Below are positions 33,064 to 41,415 of a DNA stretch of 61,870 bases, piece after piece; position 1 is the first letter of the stretch; each line of letters starts with the position of its first letter. A program made the position numbers and the translations under genes. The DNA lies in the NCBI RefSeq assembly GCF_003046545.1, contig NZ_QAAA01000014.1, forward strand, positions 1 through 61,870, in the 5' to 3' direction. The notes below the pieces were generated by a model. It saw only the letters and a program-made list of their open reading frames with translations. It was not told the origin of the DNA and searched no databases. Source of the DNA: Rhodovulum imhoffii. Lineage in GTDB: Bacteria > Pseudomonadota > Alphaproteobacteria > Rhodobacterales > Rhodobacteraceae.

Positions 33064-33981
33064 TTACGAGGCGAGAACGATCATGATCGGGAGAGTAAAA
33101 ATCGCAAGGATGGTTTGCCACATGAGCAGATGGGCATAGAGGTCGGCGTCCCCGCCCATCTGCTTTGCGACGATGTATCCGTTGGAGGCGGCGGGCACGG
33201 CGCAGATCAGCATCCCGCAGAGCATCTGCGTGTTGTCCAGGCCAAAGGCTTGCCCGATCAGCCAGAAAATCGCTGGCCCGACGACAAGCCTGGCAACTGT
33301 TCCGAATGCCAGCGGCCACGACACTGCGATCAGCTTTCTGAAATCAATCGAAGCGCCGATGGCAAGAAGCCCTATGCCGATGGCGGCCTGACCGATTGTC
33401 TTGAGGGTGCTTTCGGCACTGGAGGCTAGCGATACGCCTGAAAAGTTGAGGAAGAGGCCGATGGCACAGGCGAGGATGAGCGGGTTGGTGACGATGTTCT
33501 GAACTGTTTTGCGGACATTGATCGGCGTGTCGCCATACGTCGCCAGGACCACGATGTTGAGAACGTTCACGAAAGGAATGATGAAGGCCATCGCGATTGA
33601 GATCAGGGCGAGGCCGGGTTGCCCAAGGGCCTGTGAAGACAGGGCCAAGGCGATGAATGCATTCCAGCGCGTCGTCGCCTGAAAGATCGTGGTGAGCTGA
33701 GGGTTTCCAAGAGCCGAGTGCGGGATTACGAGCCGGGACGCCAGAACCAGGATTCCGGTGATGGAAACTGTAATGAGAAGCGCCCAAATAAATTCGCCGA
33801 GCTGGGAGAGCGCAAGATCGGACTGGTAAATGGATTGGATGATGATCGCCGGGATGAGCACCTTGAAGCTAAGCTGCTCGATCCCCGTCCAGTTATCGCG
33901 GGGGACTGCCCCAAAGCGTTTCGCAAGGTAGCCGACCGTGATGGTCAATATGATCGGGAGTACCAGAAGGCCGACGGTCAT
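33064..33981 (-). CDS. AEC-family (auxin efflux carrier-like) transporter
   Basis: A 305-residue inner-membrane protein with about ten helices. The family pattern is seen in LLVLPIILTITVGYLAKRFG at the N-terminus, AIGLFLNFSGVSLA, the central broken-helix region and AVPAASNGYIVAKQMGGDADLYAHLLMWQTILAIFTLP near the end. Bacterial AEC carriers move organic acids such as malate and malonate. Here it may export an acid intermediate. The gene follows the idnO-like gene by 99 bases on the same strand. Confidence 0.87.
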   Translation of the reverse strand: MTVGLLVLPIILTITVGYLAKRFGAVPRDNWTGIEQLSFKVLIPAIIIQSIYQSDLALSQLGEFIWALLITVSITGILVLASRLVIPHSALGNPQLTTIFQATTRWNAFIALALSSQALGQPGLALISIAMAFIIPFVNVLNIVVLATYGDTPINVRKTVQNIVTNPLILACAIGLFLNFSGVSLASSAESTLKTIGQAAIGIGLLAIGASIDFRKLIAVSWPLAFGTVARLVVGPAIFWLIGQAFGLDNTQMLCGMLICAVPAASNGYIVAKQMGGDADLYAHLLMWQTILAIFTLPIMIVLAS

Positions 33982-34080
33982 TCTGCTGCGGGCCTCTGCC
34001 AGAGGAGAGGCATCAAGGCTTCATCTTGTGCACACGCCGATGAAGCGACAACCGGTTCCCTGTTCATGTTCCGACCTCCT

Positions 34081-34842
34081 TCAAAGGCTCGCCGTGATAC
34101 CGCCATCGACAAACAGGGTGTGACCGTTGACAAAGCTCGCCGCATCGGATGCAAGAAAAATACAGGCGCCGACCAGTTCCTCGACCTCGCCCCAGCGGCC
34201 TGCGGGCGTACGTTTTTCCAGCCAGGCGGAGAACTCCGGATCGGCCACCAGCGCGGCATTCAGCGGAGTGTCGAAATAACCCGGCGCGATGGCGTTGCAA
34301 TTGAGCCCGTATTTCGCCCAATCCGTCGCCATTCCCCTGGTTAGATTGGCCACCGCCCCCTTGCTCGCCGTATAGGGCGCGATGCCCGGCCGGGCGAGCC
34401 GCGCCTGCACGCTGGCGATATTGATGATCTTACCCGACCCGCGCCCGATCATATGCCGTGCTGCGGCCTGGCCGACGTAAAAAACCGAGTTGACATTGAC
34501 CCGCATCAGCCGGTCGAAATCCTCCGGCTCGAACGCCTCGAGCGGTGTGCGATGCTGCATACCGGCATTGTTGACGAGGATATGGAGCGGACCGGTCTGT
34601 GCCTCGTACCCGTCGATGGCCGCACGCACCGCTTCGGCATCGGTGACATCGAAGGGCAACGTCTCCACCATTACCCCTCCGCGGCGCAGAACGTCAGCAG
34701 CTTCGTCCAACCGTTTTGCGTTCCGGGCGTTGATCACCAGCCGCGCGCCCGCCTGAGCCAGCCCCCGCGCCAGCCCCAGGCCGATCCCCATGGATGACCC
34801 GGTCACCAGTGCTGTGCGGCCTGTCAGATCGAAGAGCTTCAT
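34081..34842 (-). CDS. SDR, gluconate 5-dehydrogenase-like
   Basis: A 253-residue short-chain dehydrogenase with LTGRTALVTGSSMGIGLGLARGL (cofactor), NNAGMQHRTPLEAF, the INIASVQA serine region and the YTASKGAV catalytic pair. The NNAGMQHRTP segment and the start FDLTGRTALVTGSS are typical of gluconate 5-dehydrogenase (IdnO/Gno), which interconverts 5-keto-D-gluconate and D-gluconate. It is divergent from an idnD-like gene over GntR operator 4, reproducing the usual idnD-idnO pairing. The ATG is at 34842. Confidence 0.82.
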   Translation of the reverse strand: MKLFDLTGRTALVTGSSMGIGLGLARGLAQAGARLVINARNAKRLDEAADVLRRGGVMVETLPFDVTDAEAVRAAIDGYEAQTGPLHILVNNAGMQHRTPLEAFEPEDFDRLMRVNVNSVFYVGQAAARHMIGRGSGKIINIASVQARLARPGIAPYTASKGAVANLTRGMATDWAKYGLNCNAIAPGYFDTPLNAALVADPEFSAWLEKRTPAGRWGEVEELVGACIFLASDAASFVNGHTLFVDGGITASL

Positions 34843-34901
34843 CTTTTCCCCCTGCGCGGGCATCCCCGGGCATTGACATTTCCGGCCGAACCCGCCTTGA
34901 T

Positions 34902-34917
34902 AAATGGTATACCATTT
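34902..34917. promoter_or_regulatory. GntR operator 4 (idnO/idnD divergon)
   Basis: AAATGGTATACCATTT is a perfect 16-base palindrome, the longest of the four sites. It lies between the divergent SDR (start 34842) and zinc dehydrogenase (start 34957) genes, so one bound dimer could control both. Confidence 0.77.
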
Positions 34918-34956
34918 CTGTGGCGATGCAAGAACAAGCCCGGAGGAGAAGCGGCG

Positions 34957-35994
34957 ATGAAGGCGCTCTATGCCTATGCAGCGCAGGATTTACGCCTGGA
35001 AGAGTGCGCCGATCCCGCACCCGGCCCGGGCCAGGTGCGTGTGCGGATGATCCGGGGCGGCATCTGCGGTTCGGATTTGCATTACTATAATCACGGTGGG
35101 TTCGGTGCCGTGCGCCTGCGCGAGCCGATGATCCTTGGGCATGAAGTCGCGGGCAAGATCGATGCCCTGGGCGACGGCGTTGACGGGCTGTCAAAAGGCG
35201 ACCTTGTGGCGGTATCTCCCTCGCGCCCTTGTGGCACCTGCACCGAATGCCTGCGCGGGCTGGCAAACCAGTGCCTTAACATGCGCTTTTACGGCTCTGC
35301 CATGCCGTTCCCGCACATCCAGGGGGCTTTCCGCGAAACGCTCATCGCCGACGCGGAGCAATGTGTGCCCGCAGGCGGACTTTCCGCCGCCGAGGCCGCA
35401 ATGGCAGAACCGCTTGCCGTTGCCCTGCATGCGGTGCGGCGGGGCGGTGAAATACTGGGCAGGCAGGTTCTGGTGACCGGCTGCGGCCCGATCGGCGTAT
35501 TGGCGATCCTGGCGGCGCGGCGGGCCGGGGCTGCCCGGATCATCGCCACAGATCTCGCCGAAAACGGGCTCCGTTTCGCCCGCGAAGCCGGTGCGGATGC
35601 AACCCTGAACACCGCCAATGACCCGGACGCGCTTGCGCCCTACACCAAGGGCAAAGGCCGCCTCGACCTGCTGTTCGAATGTTCCGGCGCCGATGCGGCG
35701 CTTGGCAACGGCATCGCGGCCCTGCGCCCGCGTGGCACAGTGGTACAACTGGGCCTGTCGGGCGACATGCGCCTGCCGATGGTACAGATCACGGCCAAGG
35801 AACTGTCCATCTGTGGCTCGTTTCGCTTTCACGAGGAATTCTCAGTGGCCATCGCGCTGATGTGCAAGGGACTGATCGATGTCAAACCCCTTATCACGCA
35901 TAGCTTTCCCTTGCGCGATTTCAACACGGCCTTCGCCACGGCGTCGGACCGGAGTCAGGCCATGAAGGTGCAACTGGACTTTGCCGAATGCTGA
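34957..35994 (+). CDS. idnD: Zinc alcohol dehydrogenase, L-idonate 5-dehydrogenase-like
   Basis: A 345-residue medium-chain dehydrogenase. The catalytic zinc site is GGICGSDLHYY (C about 37) with LGHEVAGK (H/E). The four structural-zinc cysteines are in SRPCGTCTECLRGLANQC, and the cofactor site is VLVTGCGPIGVLAILAARRAGA. The GGICGSDLHYYNHGGFG segment and HIQGAFRE strongly recall L-idonate 5-dehydrogenase, which makes 5-ketogluconate for the IdnO-type partner. The ATG has an AGGAG site. The LysE-type gene overlaps its 3' end. Confidence 0.83.
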   Translation: MKALYAYAAQDLRLEECADPAPGPGQVRVRMIRGGICGSDLHYYNHGGFGAVRLREPMILGHEVAGKIDALGDGVDGLSKGDLVAVSPSRPCGTCTECLRGLANQCLNMRFYGSAMPFPHIQGAFRETLIADAEQCVPAGGLSAAEAAMAEPLAVALHAVRRGGEILGRQVLVTGCGPIGVLAILAARRAGAARIIATDLAENGLRFAREAGADATLNTANDPDALAPYTKGKGRLDLLFECSGADAALGNGIAALRPRGTVVQLGLSGDMRLPMVQITAKELSICGSFRFHEEFSVAIALMCKGLIDVKPLITHSFPLRDFNTAFATASDRSQAMKVQLDFAEC

Positions 35995-36590
35995 CCTTCG
36001 CCGTCGCCGTTTTATTCCTGATCATCACGCCGGGTCCCGGGGTGATGACCACGGCGGGTTTCGGTGCGGCCTATGGCTTCTCGCCTTCCCTGCCTTATGT
36101 GATTGGTCTCTTCATCGGGACCAATCTGGTCATGCTGGCGGTGATGAGCGGACTGGCAGCGGTCATCCTGTCGACGCCCTGGCTGCGGACGGGGCTTATG
36201 CTGGCCTCGGTCGCTTATCTGCTCTACCTTGCCGCGCGGATCGCCTTTGCCGGGGCGCGGGTCGCCTTCATACGGGCGGAACAGCCGCCCGGCATCGCCG
36301 GCGGCGTTCTTTTGCAGGCGATCAACCCAAAGGCCTACGCGGTCAACACCTCGCTCATCACCGGGTTCAACTATGCGCCCGACGCCTTCCTGTTCGAGAT
36401 GATGACCAAGGCCGCCATCCTCAACACGATCTGGATTCCGGTCCATCTGGCATGGCTCTGGGCCGGAGTTTCGTTGCGCCGTCTCGACCTGACCGATCGC
36501 ACGCAGCGAACGATCAACATCCTGATGGCGCTGTCGATGCTGGGGGTCGTGGCGCTTGCGCTCTGGTCGATGGCGCACGGCACCGAATGA
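35988..36590 (+). CDS. LysE/RhtB-family translocator
   Basis: A 200-residue inner-membrane protein with six predicted helices. It has the LysE signature FLIITPGPGVMTTAGFGAAYGF near the N-terminus and QAINPKAYAVNTSLI in the middle. Family members export amino acids and similar small molecules. The start lies inside the end of the idnD-like gene, so translation is coupled. In a sugar-acid operon it may be a metabolite safety valve, but the substrate is unknown. Confidence 0.87.
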   Translation: MLTFAVAVLFLIITPGPGVMTTAGFGAAYGFSPSLPYVIGLFIGTNLVMLAVMSGLAAVILSTPWLRTGLMLASVAYLLYLAARIAFAGARVAFIRAEQPPGIAGGVLLQAINPKAYAVNTSLITGFNYAPDAFLFEMMTKAAILNTIWIPVHLAWLWAGVSLRRLDLTDRTQRTINILMALSMLGVVALALWSMAHGTE

Positions 36591-37127
36591 AGCGACCAGA
36601 CAAAAGGTGACGGCCCCGCGACCCACTCCATCCGTTCCGGTATCTGGCCCGTGGGCCCCACTCCGCTCCGGTCGGACGGCAGGATCGATACCGGGGGATG
36701 AAGCCCGTGCGCGATTGCATGAGCGGCCAGCAAGTTGGGGGCCTGTGCGCCCCCGCCGAATTTTCAAAACGACTCCTGACCCCGGATTCAGGGCGCGAAA
36801 CGCTGCCCAGACTGTTGCTGGAACATTTGGCAGGCCAGGCCAGGCCCGGCGCGGGCGCGACAAGACCTGTCATGCCGATGCGCCGCCCGGTGCGCCAGCC
36901 TGCCTGGAAAACACCGCGGATATCCCGATTACCCTGCCCATCCATTACGCGCCGGGCCCCGGTGACGGGCGATGCGGCCAGCGGCCCCGGCAGCCGACAT
37001 ATGGCTGTCTCCGGCGGCCCAAAACCCGATATAACAAGGGTGAACCGCGTCATGCGGCGAAAACCGGGTCGACCCCGCAAGATCCTCAACCCCGGCAAGC
37101 CGTTGCCCCGACCCCCAGGAGCCCGCA
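36591..37127. other. Intergenic stretch, no gene recognised
   Basis: This 537-base gap lies between LysE and FAH-type genes. An ATG overlaps the LysE stop (36587), but its frame ends after seven codons, possibly another deleted gene. The remaining sequence is GC-rich, with arginine/proline-rich shadow frames only. No operator of the GntR type was found here. Confidence 0.35.
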
Positions 37128-38270
37128 ATGATCCCTGCCGATAAAAAAGCCCTGCTGGTCGGTCGCGTCTGGCGACCCGGTATTGGTCCGGCGCTGGTAC
37201 GGCTGGACGGGAATGCGGTGACGGACATCACTCATCGCCAAATACCAACGATGCAGGCGCTTCTGGAGACGGAATATCCCGCCGCAACGGCCCGTGCCGC
37301 GCCCGGCGACCCGTTCTGTATGCGGGCCGCGCTTGAGGTGGCCTCCACCGAAACCGCGGGCGGGGACGATCTGCGCCTTCTTTCCCCGCCCGACCTTCAG
37401 GCAATCAAGGCGGCGGGCGTCACCTTTGCCGAAAGCATGGTCGAGCGGGTCATCGAGGAGCAGGCGGCGGGCGATCCCGGTCGGGCCGAGACGATCCGCA
37501 CCCGCGTCAGATCCGTAATCGGCGACAGCCTCTCGGGGATCGAACCCGGATCGGAGCAGGCCATGCAGGTGAAGGCGGTCTTGCAGGAGGAAGGTCTCTG
37601 GTCGCAATATCTTGAAGTCGGCATCGGGCCGGATGCGGAGGTCTTCACCAAGTGCCAGCCCATGGCCGCCGTCGGATCCGGCGCGGCGGTGGGGTTGCAC
37701 CCGATCTCGTGCTGGAACAATCCCGAACCCGAAATCGTGCTGGCGGTGAACTCAAGGGGTGGGGTCGTCGGCGCCACGCTTGGCAACGATGTCAACCTGC
37801 GCGATGTCGAGGGGCGTTCGGCACTGCTGCTGGGCAAGGCCAAGGACAACAACGCCTCTTGCGCCATCGGCCCGTTTCTGCGGCTTTTCGATGGCAATTT
37901 CGGTCTCGAGGATCTCCGCAAGTCGGTATTGCGCATGCAGGTCGTGGGGCAGGACGGATTCGTACTCGAAGGTCATTCCTCGATGACCAGGATCAGCCGT
38001 CGGCCGGAAGATATCGTCGCCCAGACCATCGGGACACATCACCAATACCCCGACGGCTTCTTTCTGTTCCTCGGCACCATGTTCGCACCGGTGAAAGACC
38101 GTGACAGGGCGGGACAGGGCTTTACCCATCACCCGGGCGATATGGTGACGATTCATGAGCCATCCCTGGGGACCTTGCAAAATACCGTGCGTCTCTCCAC
38201 AGAATGCCCGGAATGGAAATTCGGCACGGCTGCGCTGATGCGGAACCTTGCAGGACGGGGGTTGCTATGA
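37128..38270 (+). CDS. FAH-fold 2-keto-3-deoxy acid dehydratase (XylX-like)
   Basis: A 380-residue enzyme of the fumarylacetoacetate hydrolase fold. It carries the metal-binding acidic pattern NNPEPEIVLAVNSRG (E-x-E...D) and ATLGNDVNLRDVEGRSALLLGKAKDNNASCAIGPF. Its length of about 380 and large N-terminal domain match XylX/AraD1-type 2-keto-3-deoxy-pentonate dehydratases rather than short FAH proteins. Those enzymes convert 2-keto-3-deoxy-pentonate to alpha-ketoglutarate semialdehyde in the Weimberg route. With the IlvD/Edd dehydratase this would give two successive steps. No semialdehyde dehydrogenase is seen nearby. Confidence 0.82.
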   Translation: MIPADKKALLVGRVWRPGIGPALVRLDGNAVTDITHRQIPTMQALLETEYPAATARAAPGDPFCMRAALEVASTETAGGDDLRLLSPPDLQAIKAAGVTFAESMVERVIEEQAAGDPGRAETIRTRVRSVIGDSLSGIEPGSEQAMQVKAVLQEEGLWSQYLEVGIGPDAEVFTKCQPMAAVGSGAAVGLHPISCWNNPEPEIVLAVNSRGGVVGATLGNDVNLRDVEGRSALLLGKAKDNNASCAIGPFLRLFDGNFGLEDLRKSVLRMQVVGQDGFVLEGHSSMTRISRRPEDIVAQTIGTHHQYPDGFFLFLGTMFAPVKDRDRAGQGFTHHPGDMVTIHEPSLGTLQNTVRLSTECPEWKFGTAALMRNLAGRGLL

Positions 38271-38752
38271 AGACCAATGAAATTTTCGACAAGAGCCGCG
38301 GCCCGCTTGGGGAATGTCCAGTCATGCATCCCGAACGCAAACAGTTTTTCTGCTTCGATAGCGCCACGCACCGTCTGTATGCACACAGCGGGTTTGCCTA
38401 TTTGACCGACACACCAGCCGGATTTTTCCGGCACAAGACACTGGATGGCAAGGGCTGGCCCGCAGACGGCCACCGTCCCGACGGGGCGGTTGCGGATACC
38501 GGTGGCGATATGTGGTGCACGCGTTACGGAAACGCCGGATCCGCAGTGTTTTCCCGTCAGGACGGGGACCTTCAACTTCACGATTTCCTGCCCGCGCATA
38601 CGACCTGCCCGGTATTCGGTGAGGCAGAGCAGCGGTCACTGTTCGTCATCCCCGCCCATCAGAAAACCAAGGCCCAAACCGGCGGTGGAGGAAACACCTT
38701 TTGCCTGCCCGTCGGGGCGGCCCGTCAGCCAGAACATCGGGTGATCCTGTGA
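38267..38752 (+). pseudogene. Shortened SMP-30/gluconolactonase gene
   Basis: The frame starts at the ATG at 38267 with MKTNEIFDKSRGPLGECPVMHPE, the SMP-30 N-terminal blade, and later has HRPDGAVADTGGDMWCTRYGNAGSAVF, a metal-site RPDGxxxD blade. Only 161 residues remain of the usual 290. About 60 residues are missing between the two matched parts and the C-terminal blades are also reduced. The frame is still open and overlaps the kinase start, so it may still be translated, but it should not fold as a full beta-propeller lactonase. Confidence 0.6.
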
Positions 38753-39666
38753 CCGGGTCTTTCCTTTCCATTGGCGAATGCATGGTCGAACTGTCCGACG
38801 CGGGCAACGGACTTTACCGTCGCGGTTTTGCGGGGGACACGTTCAACACCGCCTGGTACGCTCGCCGCCTTCTGCCTGCGGAATGGACCATAAGCTATGG
38901 CAGTTGCATCGGAACCGATGCGGTCTCGGCCGAAATGTGCGCTTTCATGGCCGGCGAGGGCATCGACACGACAGCCCTGCGACGACTGGAGAGCCGCACC
39001 GTTGGCCTTTACATGATCAGCCTCGACGCGGGCGAGCGCAGCTTTTCCTACTGGCGCGGGCAGTCGGCGGCACGGATGCTGACAGAGGACCGGGTCTGGC
39101 TGAGAGGAATCCTGTCTGAACGCGACATTGTCTATTTTTCCGGGATCACCCTGGCGATCCTGTCGTCACGGGGGCGCGACAGGCTTTGCGACGCGCTGGC
39201 CGAAGCACGCCGGGGGGGGGCTCAGATCGCGTTCGATACCAACCTGCGCCCGCGTCTTTGGGAAGATCGCGATACGATGCGGGCGGGAATGCGGATGGGG
39301 GCAAAGGTTGCCGATGTGGTGCTCCCCTCCTTCGACGAGGAAAGCTGGCTGTTCGGTGATGCCACGCCTGCGGACACCATAGCGCGCTACCGCGACTGCG
39401 GCGCGCGGATCGTTGCGGTCAAAGACGGCGGTCGCGCGCTGACCCTGTGGGACAGTGGTGGTCCGCGATCACTACCGGCAATCATGGTGCAGGATTTTGT
39501 CGACACGACTGCCGCCGGCGACAGTTTCGCCGCGGCCTTCCTGGCCGGACTGGCCAGTGGGAAAAATCCCGACGCGGCCGGTCGCAGCGCCATGGAACTG
39601 GCGGCAAAGGTCATTCAATTCCGGGGGGCGCTTGTTCCCGGAATATTTCAGGGAGGCACGTCATGA
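38749..39666 (+). CDS. kdgK: PfkB-family 2-keto-3-deoxygluconate kinase
   Basis: A 305-residue sugar kinase with the PfkB opening FLSIGECMVELSDAGNG, the substrate-binding FAGDTFNTAWYARRLLP (NTA asparagine) and FDTNLRPRLWED. The C-terminal catalytic motif is DTTAAGDSFAAAFLAGLASG with the GD aspartate base. The SIGECMVEL...GDTFNTA pattern is characteristic of KdgK, which phosphorylates 2-keto-3-deoxygluconate to KDPG. The GTG start at 38749 overlaps the SMP-30 stop (GTGA). The stop overlaps the next ATG (38749-39666 into 39663). No KDPG aldolase gene is in the window. Confidence 0.88.
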   Translation: MTGSFLSIGECMVELSDAGNGLYRRGFAGDTFNTAWYARRLLPAEWTISYGSCIGTDAVSAEMCAFMAGEGIDTTALRRLESRTVGLYMISLDAGERSFSYWRGQSAARMLTEDRVWLRGILSERDIVYFSGITLAILSSRGRDRLCDALAEARRGGAQIAFDTNLRPRLWEDRDTMRAGMRMGAKVADVVLPSFDEESWLFGDATPADTIARYRDCGARIVAVKDGGRALTLWDSGGPRSLPAIMVQDFVDTTAAGDSFAAAFLAGLASGKNPDAAGRSAMELAAKVIQFRGALVPGIFQGGTS

Positions 39667-40631
39667 ACATCCTGATCATTGGCGGCGGAGGCGTAATCGG
39701 TCAGAAACTCGGCCGGGCGCTCGCGGCGCGCGGAGAGTTGCGTGGGAAAGTCATTTCAGGGATCACCCTCGCCGACATCGTCGATCCGGCGCGGATTCCC
39801 GGCAGTGCAGTTCCGGTCAAGACCGTTGTCTGCAACATCGCCGACCCGGCGTCGGTCGCAAAATGTGTTACGGCGGATGTCGATGTGATCTATCTGCTTG
39901 CCGCGGTCGTCTCCGCCCATGCCGAGGAAGACCTCGACGCGGGTCTTTCGATCAACATGATGGGCACCCTCAATGTCCTACAGCACGCCCGTGCGTTGGG
40001 AACCAGGCCCGTTCTGGTCTTTACCTCCTCTATCGCGGTAAATGGCGGCGAGGTCCCCCAGCCGTTCACCGATTACACGGGCCTCAACCCGCAAACCTCC
40101 TACGGCGCGCAAAAGGCGATTGGCGAGTTGCTGGTCACCGATTTCTCGCGCCGGGGCCTGATAGATGGGCGCGGTTTTCGCCTGCCTACGATCTCGATCC
40201 GGCCCGGCAAGCCGAACCGCGCGGCATCGGGTTTCATGTCGTCGATCTTTCGCGAACCGTTGCAGGGACGAACCGCCAACTGCCCGGTTTCTTCCGATTT
40301 CAACCACTATTACCTGTCGCCGCGCAAATGCGTTGAAAACCTGATCAAAGGGGCCGAATTGCCCGCCGAAGCCCTGGGCCTGAACCGGTGCATGCCCATG
40401 CCCGGGCGGGTCTGGACCATCCGGCAGATGATCGACGCGATGACAGCGGTGGCCGGGTCCGGGCCCGCCCGCCTGATCAGCTGGGAAAAGCAGCCTGGGC
40501 TGGATCTGATCCTTGATGGCTGGCGCATGGATATCCGCGCCGACAAGGCCGAAAGCCTGGGGTTGGAGGCGGATGCAAGCTTCGAGGACAATATCCGCTA
40601 TTTCCTCGAAGACGATCTGCCGGGCGCGTAA
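39663..40631 (+). CDS. denD: NAD-dependent epimerase family, DenD-like
   Basis: A 322-residue extended SDR. Features include MNILIIGGGGVIGQKLGRALAARG for NAD, the VFTSSIAVNGG serine segment, YGAQKAIGELLV (Y-x3-K) and RLPTISIRPGKPNRAASGFMSSIFREPLQG. This combination is typical of D-erythronate 2-dehydrogenase (DenD), which starts four-carbon acid sugar breakdown. The other erythronate enzymes (OtnI, OtnC, DtnK) are absent, so it may act on a related aldonate. It is coupled to kdgK (ATGA). Confidence 0.8.
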   Translation: MNILIIGGGGVIGQKLGRALAARGELRGKVISGITLADIVDPARIPGSAVPVKTVVCNIADPASVAKCVTADVDVIYLLAAVVSAHAEEDLDAGLSINMMGTLNVLQHARALGTRPVLVFTSSIAVNGGEVPQPFTDYTGLNPQTSYGAQKAIGELLVTDFSRRGLIDGRGFRLPTISIRPGKPNRAASGFMSSIFREPLQGRTANCPVSSDFNHYYLSPRKCVENLIKGAELPAEALGLNRCMPMPGRVWTIRQMIDAMTAVAGSGPARLISWEKQPGLDLILDGWRMDIRADKAESLGLEADASFEDNIRYFLEDDLPGA

Positions 40632-40635
40632 GGGC

Positions 40636-41403
40636 CTATTCCCTGATTGTCCGGCACGCTTCCAATCGCGCCATTGCACCCCGTCGCAGAACGCTCAAAT
40701 CCATGTCGATGGCGGTGAACACGCAGCCGGCGCTCACGACATCTTCCAACAGGCCCTGATCCGGCGACAGGAAACCCGCCGGCTTTCCTGCGGCACGAAT
40801 ACGGCGGATACCGTCCAGGATCGCCGCGTGGACCTCCGGATGTTTTGGGTTTCCCGGATGGCCCAGGCTCGCGGCAAGATCGGCCGGCCCGATGAACAGC
40901 CCGTCGATTCCCGGCACCGCCGCGATATCCTCCAGCCGGTCCAGCGCCGCGCCGGTCTCGATCTGGACGATCAGGCAAATCTCGTCCCGTGCCGTGACGA
41001 AGTAGTCCGGCGCCGCGCCGAAACCCGCCGCGCGAGACACGTTACTCACCCCCCGAATGCCAGCCGGCGGATAGGCGACCGCGGCAGCGGCGAGTTCGGC
41101 TTCCTCGACCGTCTGCACGTAAGGTATCAGGATGTTGCGCGCACCCACATCCAGAAGGCGCTTTATCTCGGCCACATTGAGGCAACTGGGCCGTACCATC
41201 GGTTCGGTCTCGCAGGCTGAAAGAGCCTGCAACATCGCCATCACGCCAGGCTCGTCGTTAGGGGTGTGTTCGCAATCGAGCAGGATCCAGTCATACCCGA
41301 GTTGCCCCAGCATCTCGGTTACCATCGGCTCGCGCATCATGCTCCAGATGCCGATCTGCTGTCGCCCTTGGACAATGGCGCGTTTGAAGCGGTTCTCTTT
41401 CAT
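40636..41403 (-). CDS. HpcH/HpaI-family class II aldolase
   Basis: A 255-residue TIM-barrel aldolase. Motifs: GIWSMMREPMVTEMLGQLGYDWILLDCEHTPND at the N-terminus (catalytic H and acidic residues), SACETEPMVRPS (R for pyruvate binding), QIETGAALDRLEDIAAVPGIDGLFIGPADLAASLGHPG with metal-binding E and D. Class members such as GarL and HpaI split 2-keto-3-deoxy acids to pyruvate and an aldehyde. With the GarR-like and UxaA/GarD-like genes this could complete an aldarate route. It is convergent with the denD gene, four bases apart. Confidence 0.87.
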   Translation of the reverse strand: MKENRFKRAIVQGRQQIGIWSMMREPMVTEMLGQLGYDWILLDCEHTPNDEPGVMAMLQALSACETEPMVRPSCLNVAEIKRLLDVGARNILIPYVQTVEEAELAAAAVAYPPAGIRGVSNVSRAAGFGAAPDYFVTARDEICLIVQIETGAALDRLEDIAAVPGIDGLFIGPADLAASLGHPGNPKHPEVHAAILDGIRRIRAAGKPAGFLSPDQGLLEDVVSAGCVFTAIDMDLSVLRRGAMARLEACRTIRE

Positions 41404-41415
41404 ACCCCGCCCCTG

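Noticed and set aside
36556-37144. Several overlapping open frames of 150-200 residues
   Set aside because: All are proline/arginine-rich without motifs or ribosome sites, on both strands, as expected for GC-rich intergenic DNA.
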